A stretch of 64,000 nucleotides of DNA from Rosa chinensis (Eukaryota > Streptophyta > Magnoliopsida > Rosales > Rosaceae): contig NC_037088.1 in the NCBI RefSeq assembly GCF_002994745.2, positions 56,810,397 through 56,874,396 of the forward strand, read 5' to 3'. Positions 23,218-33,261 of the stretch are shown here, piece after piece (within the stretch, counting starts at the first letter, position 1; each line of letters opens with the position of its first letter). The notes under the pieces were generated by a model. The model saw only the letters and a list, made by a program, of their open reading frames with translations, did no database searches and was not told where the DNA came from. Position numbers and translations under genes: made by a program.

Positions 23218-23655
23218 ATGGTTCAGAAGGCCTGCGTTGTTTTCATGATTCCCTTCATCTTATTGTTATTGTTCTCGTCCAACATAGTCCATGCTGAAGT
23301 TTTCGATATTCCAAAAACCAGCAGTTAGTCTATCGCTCTTTGCTATTGTTTTTATTTTTTTCTCTTTCAAATATTTTCTTAACAAAAAAGAGAAAAGAAA
23401 ACTGAATCATTGGACTGAACAATTTTCAAAGTTAAACGGCTTATCAGATTTTAATTTTGAGGATAATTTCAGAACAGGGCAGCTAGCATTAATTTCCTTC
23501 TTAACCTCCTCTTGTTATCGGTCTTAATTTTCATTATTATCATTGCAGAAGAGAAGGCGAAGCTGCATGTGGACATGGAGGTTATTAGGGTGAAGAGAAT
23601 AGGCGTACCAGTACCTCCTACACCTAGAGCGGGTCAAGGCCGGCATGGACGTTGA
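23218..23655 (+). CDS. Precursor of a small secreted (signalling-like) peptide
   Basis: A two-exon gene: exon 1 is 23218-23323 and exon 2 is 23549-23655, with a phase-1 intron GTTAGT...TTGCAG. The precursor has 70 residues. Residues 1-26 form a clear signal peptide (MVQKACVVFMIPFILLLLF, then SSNIVHA). A short charged linker ends in the dibasic pair KR at 51-52, followed by an 18-residue C-terminal segment, IGVPVPPTPRAGQGRHGR, rich in Pro and Gly and ending near His. A signal peptide, a variable linker and a Pro/Gly C-terminal motif after a dibasic site describe post-translationally processed plant peptide hormones. The VPVPP...RH pattern weakly recalls the IDA core (PIPPSAPSKRHN), but it is not a standard IDA, CLE, CEP, PIP or RGF motif. 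A TATA box (23082) and an AATAAA at about 23698 frame the gene. Its function is unknown. Confidence 0.7.
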
Positions 23656-23949
23656 CATACATGCATGCAATTAATTTGCAGTTCAATAACTCAAATTAAT
23701 AAAGGAAAAACAAGCAAATGATAAGCCTGGCCGTACTCATATTGCTCACTGCATGTGAACAAAACTATGTACTGCATGCCGGGCGAAAATTAGATCCCCG
23801 TCATTGATCGAATTTGGTGTGCAATACTTGTAATTAGTCTAATATGATTAGTCTTTTAATTTTTGCTGTTGATTTTAGTCCAAAAAGATCTCTTTATTCG
23901 TTATCTGTTTTTTCCCTTTTTTTGGCAAGACAAGACAATCTAACCTATG
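23656..23949. other. 3' flank of the peptide gene
   Basis: Holds the probable 3' UTR with AATAAA at about 23698-23703. Nothing else is recognised before the MULE target duplication. Confidence 0.4.
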
Positions 23950-23958
23950 TTATATTTA

Positions 23959-25439
23959 GGGAAATTCGTCCAAACAGTATTTGAACTTTTCCAGACTATT
24001 AATTTTCATACCTATATTTCAAAAAACATCAAAATGGTACCTGACGATTTAAGCCCGACCCAACTTCCGTACCTAACAACAGTAAAATCGTTAACTCTGT
24101 TAACTTTTGAAGGGTATTTTCGTCATTTTACTATTCATCTGATCTGAAACCATCCTCATCTCCATCCTCTTCTTCTCCTCCACTGAAACCATCACCAAAC
24201 CAGACTCTCAGCAACTTCACCCTATGTTCTCTCTTCTGATTTAATAGACTCTCAGATCTATTGAATATTGTTCTGAATTTTTACTTCATTTCACATAAGA
24301 GCTTCATGCTATATTTATCATTGGACACCACACAGCAAACCTACCATACAAGAAAATTTTACTCACGTATTTCCAACCTTGGCACCAATAAAGCCTCCAA
24401 CTCCGTCACGAAATCATGTATCTCCTTGTCCAATACACACCTCAAACACCCCGGAAACAGTGGCTTTGCTTTAACCGAGTAGGTACCATTCTTCAATTTC
24501 CTCCTCTCCGATATCGTTGGAGCATAAACCTGAAAACCAAACCACAAAAAAAAACTTAACACATTTACATTACAAATTCGGCAACACACCCAAAAACCAC
24601 TACTTCGATTAGGACTGAGCAAACTCCTTGAAATCCATATGTGGGTAGTTCCTGGCGAGCAACCGAGCGATTAACTGAGCAGTCTCCTGGCCCTTGACTC
24701 TAGAAACTCGAACGATCCACCACTGTGGGCCCTCACGAGCTAGGTTGTTGATGTTGAGCTCTTCTTTCCAGTGAGCGAATTTCTGGGTGAGCTAATTCTC
24801 CAGAAGCTTCTCCTCGACCTTTTCTTTCCAGTTGGTGCCGGCTTTGCTCTCTCTCCTCTTGTTTCTGAGCTGCCTTCTCTCTCTGGCGGAGAGCTGCTGC
24901 TGCTGTTGTTGTTGGGTGGTGGATTCTAGAGTGGCGGAGATGGAGAGAGGGAGGTGGGTGTGTTTGGTTGTGGGGATGGAGATGGGGAGGAGGGAGAGAG
25001 TGGTGGCAAGGACTCCATTGGAGAAGTCCTTGGGTCATCTTTTTCGAGCTTTGGAGAGCTCTGCAACTACTGGGATAAGGGTCGTTGTGGAGTTTTGTTC
25101 GGGTGGTTATGGTTTTGTTGGGTTTAGTCAGTCTATGCTTAACAAAACCAACAAAGAAAGAAAGAAAGAATCAGTTATTAATAGATCTGAGAGTCTGGTT
25201 TGGTGATGGTTTCGGTGGAGGAGAAGAAGAGGATGGAGATGAGGATGGTTTCAGATCAGATGAATAGTAAAATGACGAAAATACCCTTCAAAAGTTAACA
25301 GAGTTAACGATTTTACTGTTGTTAGGTACGGAAGTTGGGTCGGGCTTAAATCGTCAGGTACCATTTTGATGTTTTTTGAAATATAGGTATGAAAATTAAT
25401 AGTCTGGAAAAGTTCAGACACTGTTTGGACGAATTTCCC
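23959..25439. mobile_element. Pack-MULE 2 carrying a captured pTAC13 gene front
   Basis: The ends GGGAAATTCGTCC and GGACGAATTTCCC begin inverted repeats of about 250 bp that are nearly identical over their whole length (left to about 24212, right from about 25190). A perfect 9-bp target duplication, TTATATTTA, lies at 23950-23958 and 25440-25448. The near identity of the arms suggests recent activity. There is no transposase inside. The interior (about 24370-25040, reverse strand) is a piece of a nuclear gene for a plastid NusG-like factor, listed separately. This is the structure of a Pack-MULE. Confidence 0.92.
24370..25038 (-). pseudogene. Captured 5' part of a plastid NusG-like (pTAC13) gene
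   Basis: Read on the reverse strand, it starts MTQGLLQWSPCHHS and passes through low-complexity sequence to LRQREKAAQKQEER. In another frame it gives WKEKVEEKLLEN, a stop, LTQKFAHWKEELNINN, and then LAREGPQWWIVRVSRVKGQE and TAQLIARLLARNYPHMDFKE. A retained intron of about 85 bp (to TTTTCAG) follows, then VYAPTISERRKLKNGTYSVK, LFPGCLRCVLDKEIHDFV and, after a frameshift, GVGGFIGAKVGNT. This is the N-terminal and NGN-type domain of pTAC13, a NusG-like protein of the plastid transcription complex. The frame is broken by several shifts and a stop, and the intron donor is altered, so no functional product is expected. Keeping the intron shows that it was copied from DNA, not mRNA. Confidence 0.82.
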
Positions 25440-25464
25440 TTATATTTATAACTTATATATGGGA

Positions 25465-25510
25465 GCCCTTCCATTGAGAACCACTAAAATGAGGACCTAG
25501 TTGAAGTTTA

Positions 25511-25547
<37 letters not shown>

Positions 25548-25885
25548 TGACTCATTTTTCGATTACATTTCCGCAAATCAACCATTAGATGTTTAAATAT
25601 TTATGTGTAGATCATTTATGAAATGTTTCTACCAAATTAAAAATCGTTAAGACATTTATAATCGTGATTTATCAGTCATGAACATGAACGGTTCATGTTT
25701 GACAAATTTAGTTCGTCTATTGATTTGATCTAGTTCAGTACCTTAACGATTAACAATATAAAAGAAATTTTTGCAAGTGATTTACTCGTGCATACATAAA
25801 CATCCAACAATTAATTTGTCGAAATGTAATAAAAAGTGAGTTTTCTAAAACATTGATTAGAAAGTCCTCAACTAGTCTGAGTCAT
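25465..25885. other. Poly-T tract and unclassified repeat
   Basis: An uninterrupted run of 34 T lies at 25513-25546. The motif ACCACTAAAATGAGGACCTAGTT before it recurs in altered form near 52604-52645, and an inverted-looking version (AAAGTCCTCAACTAGT) lies near 25862. Together they suggest a decayed MITE whose ends I cannot fix. Confidence 0.35.
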
Positions 25886-25887
25886 GG

Positions 25888-26247
25888 GGTTTAATGACTG
25901 GTTTATCCATTGCCAGGGAGTTGGGTATTACACATATTGAAGTTGAAACTGACTCAGCTGTTCTTATACAGCTCATGATGCATTGTGATATTGATTTTCA
26001 TCCTTTGGGAACCTTGTTATCCAACTGTCAAACTATGCTTAATTCCTTTGAATTTCATTCCATACAACACATTTGACGGGAGCGAAATATGGTAGTTGAT
26101 GGCTTAGCTAAAAGAAGTATTGATCAAGAGCTTGGATTATGCAGGTGTCCTTCAGCTCCTTCCTTTATTTGTCAAGCCATGCTTGATGACATTGATGGCT
26201 TTGCTAGGCCAAGAGTGTCAGATCAGTTGAGGCTATTTAGCTGTTAG
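25888..26247 (+). pseudogene. RNase H domain fragment of a LINE retrotransposon
   Basis: Reads LSIARELGITHIEVETDSAV, then LIQLMMHCDIDFHPLG and, after an in-frame stop, RERNMVVDGLAKRSIDQ. The ETDS and VVDGLAK blocks are the RNase H active-site neighbourhoods found at the C-terminus of plant LINE reverse transcriptases and related domesticated genes. A stop between them and the missing upstream reverse transcriptase show it is a remnant. It ends close to the left end of the hAT-like element. Confidence 0.7.
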
Positions 26248-26284
26248 TCTTGTTTTCCTGTGCTGGGTCTTGGACAATATATTG

Positions 26285-27271
26285 TAGGGCTGGGCACGGG
26301 CCGGGACGAGCCGGTTACTGAGTGATACCGAACCCGATCCCGAAAATATATTTCGGTATGGGTCGGGACGGGATTTTGATTTTCCAAAGGTGGTACCGAC
26401 GGTACCGAAACCGAACAGGTTCGGTACGGGCCCGGGTCGGGTTCGGTACTTAAGCTTCTTTTTTTTTTTAATGAAAAAATGATCATGCTCTCATTTGGAA
26501 CTGGAAGGCAGTCTAGGTTGGCTCTAGCCATGAATTACAGCCAACTGAATAACATGAATTACAGCCAACTGAACAAAACAAAGCAAGCAAACACCGATTT
26601 ACAAAGAAATAGACTGTCGAAATCCATATACAACTCAAATATCAATTTTTACAAATCCCGATCTCAACTTTTACGAACCTGGATCTCAAGAAAAGAAAAA
26701 AAATTAAAATTACCCAGCATAATTGCAGATTTGCAGATACAATTTCTTTCATAGAACATGCATGTCAAACCCAGATCTTAAAAAAGATATTAAAATCGAT
26801 GGGAACAGATCTGGAAGGCGTTCCTTGTGCGTGGTGCTGCGATTGTGGCGCCACCGAGGTTGACCGAAGATGGCGGTGGGCCGAGGATACCGAAGTGCAG
26901 TGGTGATGTCTCTGAAAAAGAGCAGTTGAATACAGGGTGAGGAAAGAAAGATTAGAAAGCCACATATAGGTGAAGACGGAAAGAGGGGGGGGGGAGGGAG
27001 AGAGAGAGCAAAGAAAAGTAGAAAACTATAAAGAAACTGAGAGGAATAAAGGGCCACAGAGAGGGAGGGAGTGTTGCCCTTTTTGGAGCTGCACGTGGTC
27101 TCCATGACCCATATTCCAATATAAGACAGACAAGATATATATATATAATATTTATATATATATAAATAGGTACGGGCCGGGCCGAATAGTGATTTTCATA
27201 TTTTTGATACCGTCCCGTCCTGCCTATTTTCGGTACGGGTTCGGTATTTCGGTTTTACCTGCCCAGCCCTA
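26285..27271. mobile_element. hAT-like non-autonomous DNA element
   Basis: The left end, TAGGGCTGGGCACGGG, is matched by the right end, CCTGCCCAGCCCTA, in inverse orientation. The flanking 80 bp on each side are rich in GGTACCG/CGGTACG words that also pair as inverted repeats. TAGGGCTGGGCA-type ends are typical of plant hAT elements. No 8-bp target duplication is present: the left flank is LINE sequence and the right flank is a truncated LTR, so the element sits at a rearrangement junction. Confidence 0.55.
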
Positions 27272-27362
27272 AATTAACCCACTGCACACGTGCACAACAC
27301 ATGACTCATAATGAGTTCTCCTGCTCAGAACAAGAATGCCTATTTAAGCCTATTTCATAACA
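27272..27362 (-). repeat. Truncated 3' LTR
   Basis: These 91 bp match the first part of the 5' LTR (for example CACACGTGCACA, ATAATGAGTTCTCCT, AGAACAAGAATGCCTAT). The rest of the LTR is missing at the hAT-like junction, so no target duplication can be read. Confidence 0.8.
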
Positions 27363-27686
27363 ATGCAGCCCTCTTAACAGAAACTTGTCCTCAAGTTTCA
27401 CATTCTGAGTCAAAATCTGGACACCTCTAACCAATGCCTTGAACTGATCAAGATGAACCCTTGCAACAGTCACACTCTCACATGTAAAATTTTCCTTGAT
27501 CAATTCTTTGTCCCTGCTTGAGAACTCCAGAACATCATCAACTTTAATTATCACCATGGAGAAACAAACGAAACTAATAACAGTCATTTGAGTCTGTACA
27601 GATTTTGTATTCTCCCATGTCCAAGTCTGCAACATTTTTCTAACCAAGTCTAGCAAGAGTTGCAAGCAAAGTATATCATATATAAA

Positions 27687-28427
27687 TCATTTTCCCACAT
27701 CAGAAATTCCATGTGGCAGCAACATAGCTTTCGCAGCAAATTCATCAATGTGTACTTTTGCTATAGTCTTCATCACACCACAAGTAGTAACACACATGAC
27801 TACTGCCACAGAAAGAAGAAAAGTAGTAACGATTGAGGTAGCTGAAGAAGAACAATACCTCAAAGGAGTTGATGCAGACTTAGTATGAGAAAAATGTTTA
27901 GCAAGTTCATCATTGATCACTTTGGTATAGGTAGCATAATTTTTTCTCAGGCAATGGCTACTATCTTTATCAGCAAATTCCCCAATGGCTTCAAAGCTAG
28001 AAGAAAGCAATATAGCCAATAAGTTGTTCTGTAATTCTTTGGTATTAATAGAACCAAAGATCAGATTAACTGCACAAACAATATCTTCCTCATTTGCCAA
28101 AAGGAAGTGATCGCTCTCCAGACCCTCTGCTATCCAGCTCAATATCTCCAAATTTAAAGATTTATATATCACTGCAGAAACATCTTCACAAACTTTACGC
28201 AATGCAGATGCACAAGAACTCAAGGACAGGGGTTCTGATATTCTAGCAGCCCGTTCTCTATAAAAGACTGTTCGTTCGATAGACACTACGGACTGAACTG
28301 TTGTCGAATTCTTAATACCGAGAAAGAGAAGCGTAGCATACATAGAACCAATTACATTGAAGAGTTCCATTAGAGTTGTCTTGCCAAATAACTCATTAAT
28401 TATAATAGCATTCTGCCCATACATCAA
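27687..28427 (-). pseudogene. Chimera of ABCG transmembrane segment and transportin-SR fragment
   Basis: An open frame of 246 residues. Residues 1-61 are ABCG: MMYGQNAIIINEL is the end of the first transmembrane domain, joined directly to LFNVIGSMYATLLFLG and ERTVFYRERA from the second, so the second nucleotide-binding domain is deleted. From about residue 63 the sequence switches to a plant transportin-SR/importin-13-like protein (MOS14 type): SEPLSLSSCASALRKVCED, NLEILSWIAEGLE, NTKELQNNLLAILLSSSFEA, TYTKVINDELAKHFSH. MOS14 imports SR splicing factors into the nucleus. The last about 55 residues are unrecognised. The join is inside one open frame, so a chimeric protein could in principle be made, but lack of a start context and missing domains argue against function. 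Confidence 0.75.
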
Positions 28428-29146
28428 AGGTGATATCCAGTAGCCTCATTTCCACCATTTGTTTATATTCCCTCTTGACAGGATAAAGCCTCCCAAAGCC
28501 ACATATACGCATGTTGTGAATGAGACAAGTGTATTAGCAATAGTTCAGCTTCTACCAGTTCCAGCAATGGATTTGAATAATGCATTAGCCATTTGATGCA
28601 TGAGTAGGAGGATAAGGTATTGTTTGAACAACCTTCCAACATTTGGATCATATCCAATGACATAATAGGAAACGAATACCCAAACACCAACTTCAACACA
28701 AGTGAGAGGGATCTTGAGGATCCACGTGGGAAGTGCATATGCCCATGGTGGAAACAAGAGTAGCTTTCTTTGCTTATAAAAAACTGGAAGCTTCGCTACA
28801 TTCATCGATATCTTTGCCACTGCATTGAGCACAACAATATACAAGGAGAAGAAAAAAGCACCAGCATAAAGTCCTCCATTAATCACTGTGTCATGGTGCA
28901 TCTTAGTCCTTAGGAATAGTGTCATTGTAATCAGAGCCAATATTGATTGTTGGGTAGGCTTGAAAAGGTAAACAAATGAGTTCCTCTTCATCAGCAAGAA
29001 CTCCCTTAAGAGACAAGCTTTCACCAGTTCTGCTTTTTTAACCCCATACATATTGGTTGATAATGCAGCTGAGTGGCTCTTGGTCTTGTCAAATGGAGTT
29101 GCAAGTTCATTAGTAATTGTGCCCCTACATGAAAAGATTGGAATGC
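28428..29146 (-). pseudogene. Captured ABCG (PDR-type) first transmembrane domain
   Basis: The main frame (28545-29051) reads YGVKKAELVKACLLREFLLM, KRNSFVYLFKPTQQSIL and FFFSLYIVVLNAVAKISMNV, then LPVFYKQRKLLLFPPWAYAL, the standard first ABC2 membrane domain of full-size PDR transporters. Just upstream, AFQSFHVG and NELATPFDKTKSHSAAL continue the homology across a TAG stop (for GAG) and a frameshift. Downstream, ALGGFILSRGNINKWWK and GYWISPLMYGQNA continue it with one further stop. The homology is collinear without introns, although plant PDR genes are normally intron-rich. Confidence 0.82.
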
Positions 29147-30448
29147 CTAAGAGAATTCTTCAATTGTGATGAACTTGTAAGGATCATCTCTGCTTCCCCG
29201 ATACTGCTCCTTATCTTTCTTTGATGTCACTTCTTGCAGAAAATCGGCCACACATTTTCTCTCGGGACATTTGAAGCCCATGGATTTGAAAAAGTCAAGA
29301 ACATATTCACGGGGACCTTGGTACACGATTTGACCATCAGAAAGAAGAATAATGTCATCAAATAGATCATAAGTCTCAGGTGGTGGCTGCAGCAATGAGA
29401 TGAAAGCAGTCCCGTGGAGAATGTGAACAAATTGCTTGATTGAATTTACTATCTGATAAGTTGTTGAACTATCCAAACCAGTCGATATTTCGTCCATAAA
29501 TAATGCCTTAGCAGGTCCAACCGACATCTCACCAGTTGTGACACACTTCTTTTGTCCTCCAGATATACCCCTTATCATTTGATCCCCTACCAAGGTATCT
29601 GCATAGCCATCCTGTCCTAAAATCTTAAGAATATAACTTGTTATAAATACTGCCCTTTGGCTTTCTGATGCTATTCCCTTCATGTAGATATCCAAGTCTA
29701 TATCCAGCTTAATTCTTGCTTCTTTCTCTCTTCTACTCAACTCTTCTAGCATCTCATAACGAGTTCCGGCGCCTTGGCATCTTACCGACAAAGCCAAGGT
29801 TTCTGCAACTGTCATTTCCCCAATATGAACATCATGTTGACTGCTATATGCAGCACTTCTCTGAGGTACAAATTCATGCATGTCATGACCATTGTAAGTC
29901 ACACTTCCTGAAACCTGCTTCTTATCTTCAGCGAAACCATCATCGTCCTGCTTAGCATTGACAGAACATATCACCATCTCATCAGAAGCATCAACAACTT
30001 CACGATGAGTAGTGAGTCCTCCCCCTTTGTCTCGAATGCTTATAGGAGCAATAATGGTCCTTCTTGCATTACACAACCCGGTGCTTCTTGCATCACACAA
30101 CCCTTCTGAGTTCGGCATTTTATCGAACAGTTGGAGGGCATGAAATTCTAACATTCCATTGATGAGCTGCTGCTTATCTTCAATTAAACCTCCCTTGTCC
30201 TGCTTAGCACTAATGCTCTCAAGCTCATGGAACTCTATACCAACCCTACTATTCACCTTAACCATCTTATCAGAATTCACTCCCTCCTCAACATCTAATT
30301 TCTTATCAAAACCAGTTAATTTGACAGCACCACAATCACCATTCAAAGAGAATTGTGGCTGTTTCTGGTTCACATTTCGATCAAAATCACCATTTGAGAG
30401 GGAGTGGTGGGTGTACCTCATGTGGGCTAGGGATGGTGACTCACCCAA
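29147..30448 (-). pseudogene. Open frame fusing retrotransposon sequence to an ABCG nucleotide-binding domain
   Basis: A 433-residue open frame. Residues 1 to about 180 are unrecognised and contain an internal repeat ([14 protein letters not shown] near 81 and [14 protein letters not shown] near 165). Residues 181-433 are the first nucleotide-binding domain of a PDR-type ABCG transporter: [21 protein letters not shown]-loop region, signature ISGGQKK (295-301), Walker [15 protein letters not shown] (315-328), [20 protein letters not shown], then the linker [15 protein letters not shown]. The Walker A (P-loop) segment that must precede this part is absent, so ATP binding would be lost. The frame is intact across the retroelement/ABCG junction, an unusual state for a mere remnant. 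Confidence 0.8.
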
Positions 30449-30671
30449 CGCATGGACGGGGACTGATGGTCTAGGCGGCGGAGGTGGTGGTTGTTGCAGC
30501 TCGTAGCCGTAGGGATCCGCGTGCTGCGGCTGAGGGACTAGTGTTCTAGATGGCGAAGGAGGTGGCGGTTCTTCTGCTGGTATGGGTATGGATCCACTGT
30601 GGCTGGTGGTGGTGGTGGCGGTTTGTAAGATTCGATGGTCCCAAATTGCAGCCCCGAAGAGACAAACTGAG

Positions 30672-30932
30672 TCACTGGCAGAGATATGATTGGTACGGAA
30701 GAGTCGGCACCGACGGCTCCATCACCTGAGCTATGAGCTCCAATCGAAATTGCCTCAACTCATTTAGTAACTTGGACTTGAACGACGCCATAGTTTTCTC
30801 GAGTTCACGGTGCCACGCAGCTGCCTGTTCTCTTGCCATTTGGATCCTTTTCCTCCTGACTTCCTCTAGGTCAGGTGGATGCGGAGGTGTTGACGTGCAT
30901 GGTGGTGGATTCCCAGCGCTCCTCGGCCCCAT
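30672..30932 (-). CDS. Short leader open frame of the LTR retrotransposon
   Basis: An 86-residue frame whose ATG lies 7 bases past the primer binding site. It begins [20 protein letters not shown] and continues with a helical, charged segment [20 protein letters not shown], then [20 protein letters not shown]. This Pro-rich start plus coiled-coil resembles a vestigial gag-like leader, but no gag motif (no CCHC knuckle) is present. It may be an element-specific leader peptide or chance. Confidence 0.4.
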   Translation of the reverse strand: MGPRSAGNPPPCTSTPPHPPDLEEVRRKRIQMAREQAAAWHRELEKTMASFKSKLLNELRQFRLELIAQVMEPSVPTLPYQSYLCQ

Positions 30933-30939
30933 GATGTGG

Positions 30940-30951
30940 GCTCTGATACCA
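30940..30951 (-). other. Primer binding site for initiator tRNA-Met
   Basis: On the reverse strand TGGTATCAGAGC lies 2 bases downstream of the 5' LTR end. It is complementary to the 3' end of plant initiator tRNA-Met and is the standard primer site of many plant LTR elements. Confidence 0.9.
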
Positions 30952-30953
30952 GA

Positions 30954-31235
30954 TGTTAGGGTAAGAACCCCAATGAAGAAAGAAATTGCAGAAGGAAGAA
31001 AATAACGCAAAGAAGAAATATTGAAATATTGATAGATGATGAAAGGAGTACAAAGTTCTGGTTTATATAACCCAAGGATGAGCTACCTACCATTGGCTAC
31101 AATAACAACCCAGTTAATTAACAACTCAACCTAAATTAACCTGATCAACGACTAATTAACCTACTGCACACGTGCACAGCACATGACACATAATGAGTTC
31201 TCCTACTCAGAACAAGAATGCCTATTTTCATAACA
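30954..31235 (-). repeat. 5' LTR (282 bp)
   Basis: On the reverse strand it starts TGTTATG and ends CCCTAACA, the TG...CA form of LTRs. A TATA box (TTATATAA) lies near 31063-31070. The part nearest the primer site is shared, in the opposite orientation, with the truncated LTR at 52672-52879. Confidence 0.88.
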
Positions 31236-31639
31236 CATCTGAGATGCCCATCTTTGCAAAATGGTTTCTTTTGTTGCTTTTAGTTAGGGGTTGTAGTATT
31301 TTAAGCTTTAGTGATTAAAGTTTGTGACTTTAGGTCCTGCCATTGGCATTGGATTTGGAACTTTGAGATCGAGCCTGCTTTAGCTAGACTTACATGTGCT
31401 TGATGAATAGACTATGAGGATATGATATTGTAGCCACAATTTGGTTATTTTTTACTCAGTTGATTTCAGTTACAATTTCTTACTAACTAAGGTTGTTTTA
31501 ACAAGTTCCCAGCTTTTGTTTATTTCAAATATCACTTCCTAGATCCGATTACTCACATTTATTTACTTCTGTTTATTAGGAAACTGAGTTTCAAGTTTGC
31601 GGTGGTTCAAGACTTCAAGGTATTACGGGATATAAAATA

Positions 31640-33252
31640 GGACTAAAGTTAGTTTGCTCCCTCAAACTTCATGACAAACATCAGTTTGGTCCATGACTTC
31701 TTTTTTAATCACGATAATCCTTACATTTCTATTTTTCATCACGCACGTCTAAAATTTAAATTTGTATCCAAACATGACGTCAGATGCTGAGCTGGACCCT
31801 ACAGCATGGCCCACTTTTCAGACTTGTCCCTTAATTTTAGATGAAATGTCCAAACTACCCTCCTCTCATCTCTCCTCACCTCCTAAATCCCACAACCCTC
31901 TCTCTAACCCGAAAAATCCAGATTTCTTCTCAGCTCCGCTCAACCCCCACCATGAATGCAACCCAACCCTCCTCTCGTACTTCACTTCCCACTCTCAATC
32001 CTCTTCACCATCAAAACTAGTCTCTGACTACACACTCTCTCTCCTCTCTAAATCTCCCCAAACCCACTCTCTCTGTACGCTCCAGAGGCATCCCCACCTC
32101 CATTCAATCCGTCAAAACCAAATTTCACTTCACCTGCACCACCCAAATCATCAAACCCAAAATTCAATTTCCCTTTACCATTAAAACCAGATTTCTCCTC
32201 TACCTCCAATAAGTAACACACCGGCAAGTCAACTCAGCCACTGGCAAAGTCCACAAAGGTCCAGAACCCAGATTCCATAACTGAGCTAACCTGCGCACAA
32301 AAAAAAAAAAAAAAAAAACTGAACCAAAGATTGAAACTTTAGCCAAAATGAAAGAAACCCAGAAGAGAAAGATGAAAGCTTTAGAAATGGGTTACCTTGA
32401 AAATCGATTGGGGGAGTTTTTGAGATTTTTGAGGTGGGTGTCAATTGGAGTTGACTCGAATTAGAGTTTTATGAGGCTGAAGAAGTCGACGAGATTAGAG
32501 GAGAGGAAGACGTGGATGGATATGAGACCAAAACAAACAGAGCACCACTGCTACACATTTCACATTTGCACACTTATAGTGAAATTCAAGAAAGTGAGGA
32601 ACACAATCAGATTAGAAAGATAAATGGGAGGCGGGAGACCTTCATATTCTTCATCTTCGTTTTCTTGTTCTTTACAACCATGTCTGCCTATACCACCACC
32701 TCGGACTACAAAATTCCACTCACCGAATAGGGCCAAGCATAGGCCTAACTCGCAGGAACCTAGCTCCGGCAAGTCATCTTCGTCGACAGCGACCCCAACT
32801 ACCCAGATTGGACGGTCCTTCTCCTGGATAAGAGAACAAGATTTATGCAATTTTCAAGTGTAGGAGAGAAGAGAATAGGCATTGTCGGCTGGGGAGAAGA
32901 GAAGCGAGGACAGAGGAACTGGATTTGATCTAAGGGACAAAAAATGTCGATCTGAGCAAGCCCCATATATTCTGTTTTTTTTTTTTGAAAGAATTATGGG
33001 GTTTATTATTTATTAATTTTATTTTTTGAGATTATTGGGTTTAAATGTCCATTATGCCCTTCGAAGTCTGAAAAGTTGGCCATGCTATCGGGTCCAACTC
33101 AGCCATCTGACGTCATGTTTGGAGACAAATTTGAATTTTGAACGTGCGTGATGAAAAATAGAAGTGTGAGGACCGTCATGATTAAAAAAAAAAGATCAGG
33201 AACCAAATTGATGTTTGCCCAAAAGTTTGAGGGGACAAACTGAATTTAGTCC
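31640..33252. mobile_element. Mutator-like element (MULE) 3
   Basis: The ends GGACTAAAGTTAGTTTG and CAAACTGAATTTAGTCC open inverted repeats of about 190 bp. Shared inner words include CATGACGTCAGATG / CATCTGACGTCATG and CACGCACGT / ACGTGCGTG. A perfect 9-bp target duplication, TATAAAATA, lies at 31631-31639 and 33253-33261. No transposase is present. The interior has Pro/Ser-rich frames (31762-32184) and a reverse-strand frame (32560-32850) that may be captured sequence, but I do not recognise either. Confidence 0.9.
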
Positions 33253-33261
33253 TATAAAATA

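Larger units (their letters stand above)
27272..31235 (-). mobile_element. Non-autonomous LTR retrotransposon carrying captured host genes
   Basis: Read on the reverse strand, it has a 282-bp 5' LTR (30954-31235), a primer binding site (30940-30951), a short leader frame, and then coding sequence captured from a PDR-type ABCG transporter and a transportin. It ends in a truncated 3' LTR (27272-27362) cut off exactly at the hAT-like element. No gag, protease, integrase or reverse transcriptase is present. A truncated LTR of the same family lies at 52672-52879 in the opposite orientation. The interior is about 3.6 kb. Captured exons are joined without introns over more than 1.5 kb, which points to capture through spliced RNA. 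Mobility would depend on another element. Confidence 0.8.

Noticed and set aside
25894..26076. Functional RNase H-like gene
   Set aside because: A stop codon between the two active-site blocks and missing flanking domains show it is a LINE remnant.
28463..28738. 91-residue reverse-strand frame
   Set aside because: It overlaps the ABCG membrane-domain frame in another phase. Homology follows the other frames.
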